From: a virus
Strand: one strand, 5' to 3'
Virus record (IMG/VR): IMGVR_UViG_3300034200_000800
Location: 1 to 38,150 of that record
DNA: 38,150 nt
Shown piece by piece: positions 8,533 to 16,274 of this stretch. The notes under the pieces are model-generated. The model worked only from the letters and a program-made list of their open reading frames with translations, was not told where the DNA came from and did no database searches. Position numbers and translations under genes: made by a program. Each line of letters starts with the position of its first letter. Position 1 is the stretch's first letter.

Positions 8533-9088
8533 TTTTTATGCACAAAGAAGTCCACGCGGCAGTACGCGCGAGGATAAAGATAGCCGACTCCGAATTAGGA
8601 ATCATACCCAGCTCACTGCAAATTACTGCGGTATAAAGAGCTGCATTCGGATGAACATCCTTTCCAGCTTCCTTTATCCATCCGTGAAGCTGTTCGATTC
8701 GAGCGTTCGCGTTATGGAAGTCCGCAGCGATAATCTCACGCACACGGCTCCATGCCGGATCGATCCGATCCTTAAAGAACGAATTGCCGAAGCCGGGAAT
8801 CTTCATGCCAGCTTCAATGGCCGACTTCAACGCTCGCTCATCGAATCGTTCGTAAACGAATCGAGCAGGTCCAATCGGGCCGTGTGCATCGCCCAAAGTC
8901 AGGATTGCTGAAGCGATTCCATTAGTAAGCTGGGCGCTTCCAAAGAAAGCGTTCACCGCAGCGCCGGAACTAGCGTTCTGATTGTTCCGAGCCGCCATGT
9001 CATGCGCGTCAAAGACAGCCTGAAGCAACTCCAGTTTTTTCGGAGTCGCATCAGCCAGCGCAAAGTCGATGTTGAGGTTCAGAACCAT
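8522..9088 (-). CDS. Citrate-synthase-like protein, catalytic site degenerate
   Basis: A 188-residue protein whose whole length follows the catalytic half of citrate synthase/citryl-CoA lyase: HD…N.NAS at 29-40 (like DHExNAST), then FFGSAQ…AILTLGDAHGPIG at 48-73 (like the ALxGPLHGGA segment), PGFGNSFFKDRIDP at 98-111 (like MGFGHRVYKNYDP), HPNAALYTA at 146-154 (like YPNVDFYTG) and FILARTAAW at 171-179 (like FALxRxPGW). The first catalytic His is kept (H69), but the second His is Asn (N102) and the catalytic Asp is Ala (A150). Enzymes of this family have 270-430 residues. It overlaps the adaptor-like gene upstream by 10 bases and the sulfotransferase-like gene by 11. Citrate synthesis is unlikely; a ligand-binding or structural role is inferred. 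Confidence 0.75.
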   Translation of the reverse strand: MVLNLNIDFALADATPKKLELLQAVFDAHDMAARNNQNASSGAAVNAFFGSAQLTNGIASAILTLGDAHGPIGPARFVYERFDERALKSAIEAGMKIPGFGNSFFKDRIDPAWSRVREIIAADFHNANARIEQLHGWIKEAGKDVHPNAALYTAVICSELGMIPNSESAIFILARTAAWTSLCIKNER

Positions 9089-10050
9089 TGCGAGAATCCA
9101 CCGCCATTCAATCCTACACCGACCATGCGTATCGTCGCGACAGCGTCGCCCAGATACTGCATCGTCTGCTCCTGCACAGCTTGAACCGCTTTGGCTTCGT
9201 AGGCCACTGCTTCCTGAATCAAATCGTTCTCTTCCTTTCGAATGGCCATGACCATCAGCTTGATGGCATCAGCGCACGGAGGAATAAGGTAGTCATTGAC
9301 GCTCGTCGCGTTGATGTGGCGCATCTTCGCCATGACCGTCACCGGCTTATCCTCGTCGTTGTTACAACGATCTGTCAGGTAACTGCGACGATACTGCGGC
9401 AAAGTTTCATCAGGGTCGTAAACTGCCAGATCCGTTTCCAGAGCAGTCGTCGCATCGTACTCGTACAAGCGGCTGACCGTGTTCGTGGCCCCACGAATGA
9501 CGCCGGTCAGTTCGATAAATTTCTTGGTAGACTGAACGTACGGCAAAGCGAGCGTCAGCTTTTCTCCGTCAATCCACGCGCCACTGGATTGCGTTCGAAT
9601 CCACTGACCGTTCTGATCAACACCTTGCAGCGTGATGGTTTTGCCGACATCCGAAGCGTCGCCAGGGTAGACTCGAAGATAGCTGTTAGTACCGCCAGAC
9701 ATGTCGCGGTAAGAAACCACAGTGCCACGATCAATAAGCTGCTTCCCAACGCACACTTGATTGCCATTGAGAAGTCCATATCCGGTTTCCTGAAACTCGA
9801 ACCATTGATTGCGAACCGTTCCGACTCCGCAGCAGTCAGCTACAGCCTCGATGGTTTCGATCTGTCGCGGCCAAGTGATGCAGCCACCTACGGTGTGAAT
9901 CGTGAAGCGTCCGTACGCTCCAGCCCACAACCCTTTGTGTAGAAGCCTTCGACACGCCTGATTGATGTAATCATAAACGCGCTGATCATCGACACATGTG
10001 CCGATGACCCGAGCGATTGTGGAGCGAATGTCCTGAACGATTAGCTTCAT
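9079..10050 (-). CDS. Head-tail adaptor-like virion protein
   Basis: A 323-residue protein. The N-terminus (IRSTIARVIGTCVDDQRVYDYINQA) looks like the helical part of tail-tubular or adaptor proteins, and is followed by beta-rich segments with WPRQIETIEAV (residues 59-69), NQWFEF, IDRGT and a C-terminal helix with EAKAVQAVQEQ. I recall the same order of motifs from uncultured phages, where it lies near collar and fibre genes. A role at the head-tail joint is inferred from this context. It overlaps the fibre gene upstream by 4 bases and the citrate-synthase-like gene downstream by 10, so translation is probably coupled. Confidence 0.7.
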   Translation of the reverse strand: MKLIVQDIRSTIARVIGTCVDDQRVYDYINQACRRLLHKGLWAGAYGRFTIHTVGGCITWPRQIETIEAVADCCGVGTVRNQWFEFQETGYGLLNGNQVCVGKQLIDRGTVVSYRDMSGGTNSYLRVYPGDASDVGKTITLQGVDQNGQWIRTQSSGAWIDGEKLTLALPYVQSTKKFIELTGVIRGATNTVSRLYEYDATTALETDLAVYDPDETLPQYRRSYLTDRCNNDEDKPVTVMAKMRHINATSVNDYLIPPCADAIKLMVMAIRKEENDLIQEAVAYEAKAVQAVQEQTMQYLGDAVATIRMVGVGLNGGGFSQWF

Positions 10051-10847
10051 TTGGTGTAGTAGACTCGGGCAGTTCGCTTGATGAAGTAAACACCGTAGAA
10101 CGGCGGCAGGTTGTTGTGGCCAACAGCATTCTGGCTGTCATTACCAGTCTTGTCGGAAGTGGTCGTTCCGATGTCGCCGGTCGTGATGCTCGGTCCAGCG
10201 CCACCGCCACCGCTTCCAGCAGCACCTTGAAGAATCTGCGTCGGGTACGACCCAAGTCCGCTCCACGACTTGTTGACGAGGTAGTAATCGTCGTTTGCCG
10301 GTGCAATCAGTTGAGCGACACCGTGAGTGTGTTCGTTGAATGCAGTTTCGGGAACTGTCAGCGTGTGCTTGTCCTCGCCAACAACGGAAGTTGTGGTGGT
10401 AGTTCCTTGAACCGAAACAGCTCCGCTTGCCGCAAAAGAACCAACGCCAACCGGAAAACGAGCCTCAAACAACGTGTCAATCATCCACATCGGACCAGTA
10501 ACATCCGTGGCAGTTGCAGTACCGTCGCCACCGTCGTACGAAAGAAGATCGGTCGGTGTTCCTACAAAGATGCGACGATCAAATCCGTTTGGAGCAACAG
10601 GATTCTTGCTTGTCCACCGTCCCTGATTGAACACCCACCAATTCCCATTCTCATCCAACCACGGATAAACCTGATTGTTCAGCGCAGGAACAGTCGGGCC
10701 AAAGTTGAAGAACGAGTTTCCAATCGCGCTGTTAAACGTAGCTTGCGTGCCGCCGATGATATCGTTGGCCAACTGTTGGTAGTTGGACGGACAATAATTG
10801 TACGGAAGGCTTGGAGCTGTGAGCGTGATGAGCGTTAGATTTGCCAT
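10047..10847 (-). CDS. Tail-collar-type fibre protein
   Basis: A 266-residue protein. The C-terminal half carries the hallmarks of phage collar/short-fibre tips: HTLTVPE near 161, an HxH pair H173/H175 (NEHTHGV) that in related trimeric fibres binds a metal ion, a Gly-rich stretch at about 210-220 and the terminal HNNLPPFYGVYFIKRTAR (244-261). The N-terminal part has Trp-rich segments (ENGNWWVFNQGRW) like small beta domains. It lies one base after the nozzle-like gene and overlaps the adaptor-like gene by 4 bases. A host-contact or baseplate role is likely; the receptor is unknown. Confidence 0.8.
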   Translation of the reverse strand: MANLTLITLTAPSLPYNYCPSNYQQLANDIIGGTQATFNSAIGNSFFNFGPTVPALNNQVYPWLDENGNWWVFNQGRWTSKNPVAPNGFDRRIFVGTPTDLLSYDGGDGTATATDVTGPMWMIDTLFEARFPVGVGSFAASGAVSVQGTTTTTSVVGEDKHTLTVPETAFNEHTHGVAQLIAPANDDYYLVNKSWSGLGSYPTQILQGAAGSGGGGAGPSITTGDIGTTTSDKTGNDSQNAVGHNNLPPFYGVYFIKRTARVYYTK

Positions 10848-10848
10848 A

Positions 10849-12696
10849 CTATTCCGATGAGTAGAGAAGTGGATTTATGTCGCAACCTTCAAGAATCTTG
10901 CACCCCTGGAATGTCCTGCACTCGCCAACGGCAGATTCCTGAACGTCGTAAGCGTGAACTCGAATGCTCTTGATGCGGCAGTAACCGGAAATCGAAATGT
11001 TGAGCTGAACCTCGTAAAGATTTCTGGTTGGAGTGCTGATCGTGGAATTACACGGGATATCCGTAGGAGTCGGCAACCGCATCTTCGGCCTGTACTGAGG
11101 CTGAAAGTTGCTTATCGGACAAAGGTTATCACACTGCGTCGTAATCGCGCACTCACTCCATTCCGCCCATTCAAGCCAGCTAGGGTACTGGTCAGGACGA
11201 TACTCCACGTTGAATCCGACGTTGCCATCTAGCGAGTCGATGAAAATGTCGCCCGAATCGAGCTTCTTCAGTCCGAACGGAAGCTCGAAATTGTAGGCGC
11301 GAGTCTGAACCAACCATTGAATCTCCTTCTTTGGATCGGATAGATTCGAATCGAACTTGCTGGTCTTGCTGACCTCCCAAATCTGAATCGTGTTGTCCGA
11401 TCCGCGAGCGATTGCGAAACAAGCGTCTCCGTAAGCGTTCTCGGTCTTGAGAATCTGCAACACATCCAATCCGGTCCAGATTCCAGCCCAAGCAGGAGGA
11501 AATTTTTTCCTCAGCGAGGTAATCAGATCGAAATCAAGAACCATCAACGCCTTGTGGATAACTCCGTCAGCCCTGTAACGAGGCTGTCCAGTCATCAGCA
11601 GACGGTTGTCGAACACAACCGCAGAACTGGCCCACAGCAAATTCGTCTGATCGTTCTCTGCGATGTTTAGGATTTCGTTGCTGATGGGTGTATTCCCCCA
11701 ATCGTTGAACGAACGACGAGCGATGATGAACGAGCGAACCCCATCGACAGCTCGGTAGAAAACGTCTCCGTTAACCGTGATGGCAGACCTAGAGCCAAGC
11801 GCGCCACTGGTCAGCAAGCTGATAGCCTGAATCGGATAATTCAGGTTCTTCCAAGTATCACGATCTACTGGAGCTTGGATGCTGAAGACGTATCGCGGAG
11901 TGAAGATAAGAAGCGGTCCTTGCCCAAGCGACGTATCTGGATTGCCGGGGACGGCCATTGCCGTGATGCCTCCTGAATCCGACGGAACCGCGAAGTCTCC
12001 GCCCTCATTAAGGAAGGTATTCTCGGTTTCCTTGAGAACACTGGCTCGCGTTCCATCCCCATAAACGATGTCAGTCGCTCGAAACGAAAACCCGTCAGGA
12101 AGCGCGTACCAGATGCGTCCATTGACGTAGGACATAATCTTCCCGGTCTTTATTTCGTCGTCGGTTGCGCGGCGCAGATTCGTTCCGTTGAAAATCAGCG
12201 GCTTGCTGAATCCATCTTGAATGACGACAAAGTTCTCCGCTTGAACCATCCATCCATCAAGCAGGTTGGAAGGATTCTCAAGATTCGGAGAAACCGTCAA
12301 ATTCTGGGCGTTATTTTGAAGGCAGTCGTAAAGCCACACTTTACCACTGATCAGCATCAAAATAAACGTCTGACCGTTGTCTCCGATGTATGGAAGCGCG
12401 CACTGGAACGTGCCGGTCAAGCTCTGAGGACCGTAACAATTCTCCGACCATCCATCAGCCGTCACGTTGGTTTGATCCGCCGTAACTTCAGCATTGTCCG
12501 CTGTAATCGTGGTGCAGAGATTGTAATCCTTCTGAATGAAGCCGGGACGAGGAGAAATGAAACTCTGCCGGAAGCTGGCATTCACCGCAAACGCCACCTG
12601 ATTCTTGTCCACCTCAGACGGCATCACGCCAGCGTCAATGCCACCTTCAAAGGTGACAGATCCGTCCGTGTACCTTCGTGGTGCGCGTTCGCTCAT
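10849..12696 (-). CDS. Tail nozzle-like (tubular B-type) protein
   Basis: A 615-residue, beta-rich protein. The N-terminus FEGGIDAGVMPSEVDKNQ, with AFAVNASFR and PRPGF (residues 17-53), follows the pattern of phage tail-tube/nozzle proteins: a Gly-rich opening, an Asn at the end of a strand and an Arg-Pro-Gly-Phe turn. The rest resembles a propeller or tube of repeated strands (WVLVQTRAY, LMTGQPRYRADG). Residues 64-81 hold three TAD-type repeats (ITADNAE, VTADQTN, VTADG), also found in the small protein at 26970-27179. Several Cys in the last 110 residues may form disulfides or bind metal. No clear Shine-Dalgarno site precedes the ATG (AAACC-ATG). Confidence 0.75.
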   Translation of the reverse strand: MSERAPRRYTDGSVTFEGGIDAGVMPSEVDKNQVAFAVNASFRQSFISPRPGFIQKDYNLCTTITADNAEVTADQTNVTADGWSENCYGPQSLTGTFQCALPYIGDNGQTFILMLISGKVWLYDCLQNNAQNLTVSPNLENPSNLLDGWMVQAENFVVIQDGFSKPLIFNGTNLRRATDDEIKTGKIMSYVNGRIWYALPDGFSFRATDIVYGDGTRASVLKETENTFLNEGGDFAVPSDSGGITAMAVPGNPDTSLGQGPLLIFTPRYVFSIQAPVDRDTWKNLNYPIQAISLLTSGALGSRSAITVNGDVFYRAVDGVRSFIIARRSFNDWGNTPISNEILNIAENDQTNLLWASSAVVFDNRLLMTGQPRYRADGVIHKALMVLDFDLITSLRKKFPPAWAGIWTGLDVLQILKTENAYGDACFAIARGSDNTIQIWEVSKTSKFDSNLSDPKKEIQWLVQTRAYNFELPFGLKKLDSGDIFIDSLDGNVGFNVEYRPDQYPSWLEWAEWSECAITTQCDNLCPISNFQPQYRPKMRLPTPTDIPCNSTISTPTRNLYEVQLNISISGYCRIKSIRVHAYDVQESAVGECRTFQGCKILEGCDINPLLYSSE

Positions 12697-12699
12697 GGT

Positions 12700-13908
12700 T
12701 TAAGCCTGAATACGCTGGACGAACAATGAAGAGTCGGTTGATACAGTTAGATTAAAAACCCCTGTAGACTGTATCAACAGTTCGTAGTAATCAGTAATTG
12801 CGGTAGCTTGATCAATATAAGAAACAGATACCGGAGGATCGTTTGGAGATGCGTTTGTTACCGTAAAATTCAATGTTTGCAAAACATTAGAACCATTTTT
12901 TCTTAACAATACAGTCAAGTTTGACGTACCGCCAACTCCTACTAGATTTAAAAACGCATCAATCCGATAGTATCCGGTGTAAGGAACCGTAAAGCGTCCG
13001 GTAGCGGCAGTGAACCCAGCCGATGGGTCCAGTGTCACCCAAGAGCCAGAGGGAAAATCTCCAAGACTGAATGGATTTTTAGTCGTTAATGATGCAACCG
13101 TATTAGAACCAGTCAGCCTCCGCGTAAACGTGACGTAGTTGAATGAAGATCCTCCGGTTGTGGCAGCGATTGAAATAGTTCCAGCACCCGGCGTAATCGT
13201 GACGTTCGAACCAGCGGTCAGACTTGCCAGCGTGTATCCCGTTCCATTGCCAATGAGCAGTTGGCCATTGGTTGGAGTGGAGGACAGATTTGTTCCACCC
13301 TTCGCAATCGGAAGAACACCGCTGATGTCCGCTACAGGAACAGAGGCAACAGTCGAAACAGCACCAAATCCACCAGATCCTTGAGTCTTGAGGTAGCCAG
13401 CAGATAGCGAATCGAGAGCAGTCTCGTTCGTCAGCGTGGCGTCTGAAGTGCGGCAAATGTACGACGCGCCAACCGGAGCGCCGCCCGACGCACCAGGAGC
13501 GCCAGTCGCCCCAATCGCACCAGCCAGAGTGATAAGGGAATTAGCCGGAATCAGGGTGGTTGGAACAGCGTTGGCGATTCCAAGGACACCCGCAGCAGGG
13601 TTTTGAAGCGTCAGTTGCAGTCCATCAACCGACAGCACCTGCATGTATCCAAGACCCTGAATCGATACGAAGAACTGGCCAGCAACCGATTCTGGCAGAA
13701 ATTGGGTATTATCTACGAAAACAAGGACGCTCGCGCCAAGAGCCGGAACAAAAAACGAGGCTGTCGTGTAGGTGAACGAATCGATTCCGTTCGTGCCATT
13801 CGTACCGTTGGCTCCCGCAGCCCCTTGAGGGCCGGGGATATTCACGACTACCGGCTCGGAGTCGCAAGGCTGGCAGCAGCCGGATGAAGAAACAAGTTGC
13901 GACGGCAT
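12700..13908 (-). CDS. Collagen-like tail fibre protein
   Basis: A 402-residue fibre. Collagen-type Gly-X-Y runs occur at about 26-42 (GPQGAAGANGTNGTNG) and again near 137-147 (GAIGATGAPGASGG). The segment PIAKGGTNLSSTPTNGQLLI with SNVTITPGAGTISI is typical of phage tail fibres, and the C-terminal 140 residues look like a C1q/TNF-type jelly roll (GRFTVPYTGYYRIDAFL, LLIQSTGVF). The Cys-rich N-terminus (CCQPC, residues 11-15) may anchor or cross-link the fibre. I chose the ATG at 13908 because AAAGGAAAA lies just upstream. An in-frame ATG at 13932 would place that site inside the gene. It is the first gene of the minus-strand operon and starts 54 bases from the terminase start on the other strand. 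Confidence 0.85.
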   Translation of the reverse strand: MPSQLVSSSGCCQPCDSEPVVVNIPGPQGAAGANGTNGTNGIDSFTYTTASFFVPALGASVLVFVDNTQFLPESVAGQFFVSIQGLGYMQVLSVDGLQLTLQNPAAGVLGIANAVPTTLIPANSLITLAGAIGATGAPGASGGAPVGASYICRTSDATLTNETALDSLSAGYLKTQGSGGFGAVSTVASVPVADISGVLPIAKGGTNLSSTPTNGQLLIGNGTGYTLASLTAGSNVTITPGAGTISIAATTGGSSFNYVTFTRRLTGSNTVASLTTKNPFSLGDFPSGSWVTLDPSAGFTAATGRFTVPYTGYYRIDAFLNLVGVGGTSNLTVLLRKNGSNVLQTLNFTVTNASPNDPPVSVSYIDQATAITDYYELLIQSTGVFNLTVSTDSSLFVQRIQA

Positions 13909-13962
13909 AATTTTCCTTTCGCAGAACCTCAAGTCCAGCGAGAACTATTGCAAGGCCAAACT
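13909..13962. promoter_or_regulatory. Divergent start region (fibre operon and TerL operon)
   Basis: Only 54 bases separate the starts of the leftward structural operon and the rightward terminase operon. Ribosome-site-like stretches are present for both (AAAGGAAAA towards the fibre, CAAGG towards TerL). I see no convincing -35/-10 pair for either direction here. Promoters must overlap the coding ends, be phage-specific, or lie further away. Confidence 0.4.
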
Positions 13963-15648
13963 ATGGCAGAGCAAGCGTCCGAGCATCAACTTATTCAGCA
14001 CAAGTATGGAATTCGTTCACCGGTCAAGATTCCTGACCTAGAACTTGAACTTTACGCATTCCGAAACCGACTCCAGCCAAACGAGGGTGGATTGGGTACT
14101 TTCGAACATTTTCGGAATGCGACGAAAATGCTATGGCCAAAGCTAAGCTGGAATCCGTGGCTGGAAGCTCAGGTCGAAAGCCTCTGCGAGCATGATTACG
14201 TCGGTTGGGCTGGATGCGGTGCGAGCGGAAAGACCTTTGGCGCAACGCTTTTCGCAACAGTCTGGTGGCTGTCTAACCCCGCAAAATCGACCGTCGTTCT
14301 TACGTCCACAACCGCGAAAATGATCCGCAAGCGTATGTGGGCCAATCTTCAGGATCTTGTTCGAAAATCGCGCGGATTTCCCGGCAACATGGTCGATTCG
14401 AAGATGGCGCTTCAGGCCATCAAAGGCGACGACCGTCATTCGATTTCAGCCATTGCCGTCGCCGAAGGCAACACTTCGAAGGCTGTGGCCAACATTCAGG
14501 GTATTCACGCCGAGCGAGTGATGGTCATCATCGACGAAGCGACGGATACGCCCGAAGCAGCTTTCGAGGCTTGTACCAACCTTTCCAAGGGTTGCCGCGA
14601 GTTCAAGATGTTGGTTATCGGTAATCCGGCATCGAAGTACGACCCACACGGTCGATTCTGCACACCGGCAAAGGGTTGGCGCAGCGTAACGATTGAAGAT
14701 CAGCATTGGCTGACCGAGCGTGGCATGTGCCGACGATTTGACGGCATGAAGTCGCCCAACATCAGCGAAGGGCGAACGAAGTACCCATACCTTATAACGC
14801 ATGATCAGGTGTTATCCGCTATGCGACATGAGGGTGAGCAGAGTCCTACATTCTGGAAATACACGCGCGGATTCTGGAGTCCTGACGGCATGGTCAAGAC
14901 GGTGTTGTCCGAATCACTGATCGAGACGCACACACCTACAAGAAAGTTGGTGTTTACTACGAATATTCAGTCGGTAGCCGGTCTTGACCCAGGATTTGGC
15001 GGCGACAGATGCGTTCTCCGCTTTGCCAAGGTTGGCACCGCTAACGATAAAATTAGCATACTTTTTGGCGATGTGGTTCAGATATCTCCAAATGCACAAC
15101 TAACTGAGCCTGTTCACTACCAAATAGCCAATCGGGTCAAAGAGGAGTGCGGCAAGCGGGGCGTGTCGCCCGACAAGTTCGCTCTCGATTCAAGCGGTGA
15201 AGGTGGCGGTCTTGCGGACATTCTGACTCGCGAATGGGGTATTGTTCATCGCGTTGAGTTCGGCGGCTCTCCATCGGCCATTCCGGTCAGCGACGAGGAT
15301 AGTCGGCCATGCAATGAGGCATACGACCGCAAAGTGACGGAACTTTGGTTCTCGATGCGTAAATGGGTTGTCGAGGAGCGAGTTGGTGGAATGGACATCG
15401 AGACGCTGCAAGAGTTCTGCGCGCGCATGTTCGACGATTCCAAGCGGAAGATATCCGTCGAATCGAAGACTGTGATGAAGCAGCGAACCGGCAAATCGCC
15501 TGACTTGGCCGACGCAGCTACAGTCTTGCTTGATCTAGTTCGAAAAACCGCTGTCCTCGAACCGCGAGCAACCAGAATGGACAAAGTCTGGGAAAAGCTC
15601 GTTCGGGACGCCGATTCAATCTACCACGACGAATCAATCGAAGAATGA
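13963..15648 (+). CDS. terL: Terminase large subunit
   Basis: A 561-residue DNA-packaging motor that docks on the portal, hydrolyses ATP and cuts the concatemer. Walker A is AGCGASGKT (83-91), Walker B is VMVIIDEATD (186-195), and the RNase H-like nuclease has D342 (GLDPGFGGD), D409 (FALDSSGEGG) and D517 (DLADAAT). Length is normal for the family. I chose the ATG at 13963, preceded by CAAGG at a spacing of about 7; a longer in-frame start at 13897 would run into the divergent fibre gene. The stop overlaps the next start (ATGA). No small subunit is next to it; the HTH protein at 30286-30729 is a candidate. Confidence 0.93.
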   Translation: MAEQASEHQLIQHKYGIRSPVKIPDLELELYAFRNRLQPNEGGLGTFEHFRNATKMLWPKLSWNPWLEAQVESLCEHDYVGWAGCGASGKTFGATLFATVWWLSNPAKSTVVLTSTTAKMIRKRMWANLQDLVRKSRGFPGNMVDSKMALQAIKGDDRHSISAIAVAEGNTSKAVANIQGIHAERVMVIIDEATDTPEAAFEACTNLSKGCREFKMLVIGNPASKYDPHGRFCTPAKGWRSVTIEDQHWLTERGMCRRFDGMKSPNISEGRTKYPYLITHDQVLSAMRHEGEQSPTFWKYTRGFWSPDGMVKTVLSESLIETHTPTRKLVFTTNIQSVAGLDPGFGGDRCVLRFAKVGTANDKISILFGDVVQISPNAQLTEPVHYQIANRVKEECGKRGVSPDKFALDSSGEGGGLADILTREWGIVHRVEFGGSPSAIPVSDEDSRPCNEAYDRKVTELWFSMRKWVVEERVGGMDIETLQEFCARMFDDSKRKISVESKTVMKQRTGKSPDLADAATVLLDLVRKTAVLEPRATRMDKVWEKLVRDADSIYHDESIEE

Positions 15649-16274
15649 GCAAAGCTACCGGATACAGGGTTCTCAACGAACACATGGTCATCCCCGGCGG
15701 ATGGCATTACCGAGTTCCTGAGACTGGCATTGAAATCATGGGCGGATCATGGCCGCAGCTCCATGAGTTCGTCCGCAACCATTACACGGCGAACGCGATT
15801 CCAATTCCAAGCAACCTCGACACTTTAATCACCGAATATGCGTGTCGTAACGGTGCCGACTGCGCTTACAACGAGGTTGAACTTCCAAAACCCGAAGGTC
15901 GAAAGTCACTCCAGATCGGAGATGTCATCCGATTCAGCATGAGTTTGCTTCATGGCCTGACTGTTGGCGGCGGAAAAGTCGATCAGGCGGAGGCAAATCG
16001 ACGCGCCAGCATCTGCTCAGGCTGTCGCTTCAATCGCAAACCACTTGGATGCACCGGATGCAACGCTCGCGTCCTCAAGGAGGCTGTAAAAACCTTCTCG
16101 CAGCACGGCAATACGCCGTATGACGAGCAGGTTCAGAGCTGTGAATTTTGTGGTTGCTTTATCAGAAGCATGGTGTGGTTTCCCATTGAAACACTCCATA
16201 AATTTACGGACGCTACAGAGAACGAAAACCTTCCGGCTCACTGCTGGAAAAAACGACCATGTACGGAAACCTAG
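15645..16274 (+). CDS. Cys-rich putative zinc-binding protein between TerL and portal
   Basis: A 209-residue protein. The second half holds a regular set of Cys: CSGC, CTGC about ten residues later (SICSGCRFNRKPLGCTGCNA), then CEFCGC and a final HCW. This suggests two zinc sites or a treble-clef/rubredoxin-like fold. The first half (GWHYRVPETGIEIMGGSWPQ) looks like a small beta domain. It overlaps TerL by 4 bases and the portal by 16, so it is built into the packaging operon. I do not recognise a named family. A packaging accessory or nuclease-cofactor role is only a guess. Confidence 0.75.
   Translation: MSKATGYRVLNEHMVIPGGWHYRVPETGIEIMGGSWPQLHEFVRNHYTANAIPIPSNLDTLITEYACRNGADCAYNEVELPKPEGRKSLQIGDVIRFSMSLLHGLTVGGGKVDQAEANRRASICSGCRFNRKPLGCTGCNARVLKEAVKTFSQHGNTPYDEQVQSCEFCGCFIRSMVWFPIETLHKFTDATENENLPAHCWKKRPCTET

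Noticed and set aside
9088-9942. 284-codon plus-strand frame opposite the adaptor-like gene
   Set aside because: Composition is that of an antisense shadow (Arg/His/Leu-rich), while the minus-strand frame has recognisable phage motifs and coupled neighbours.
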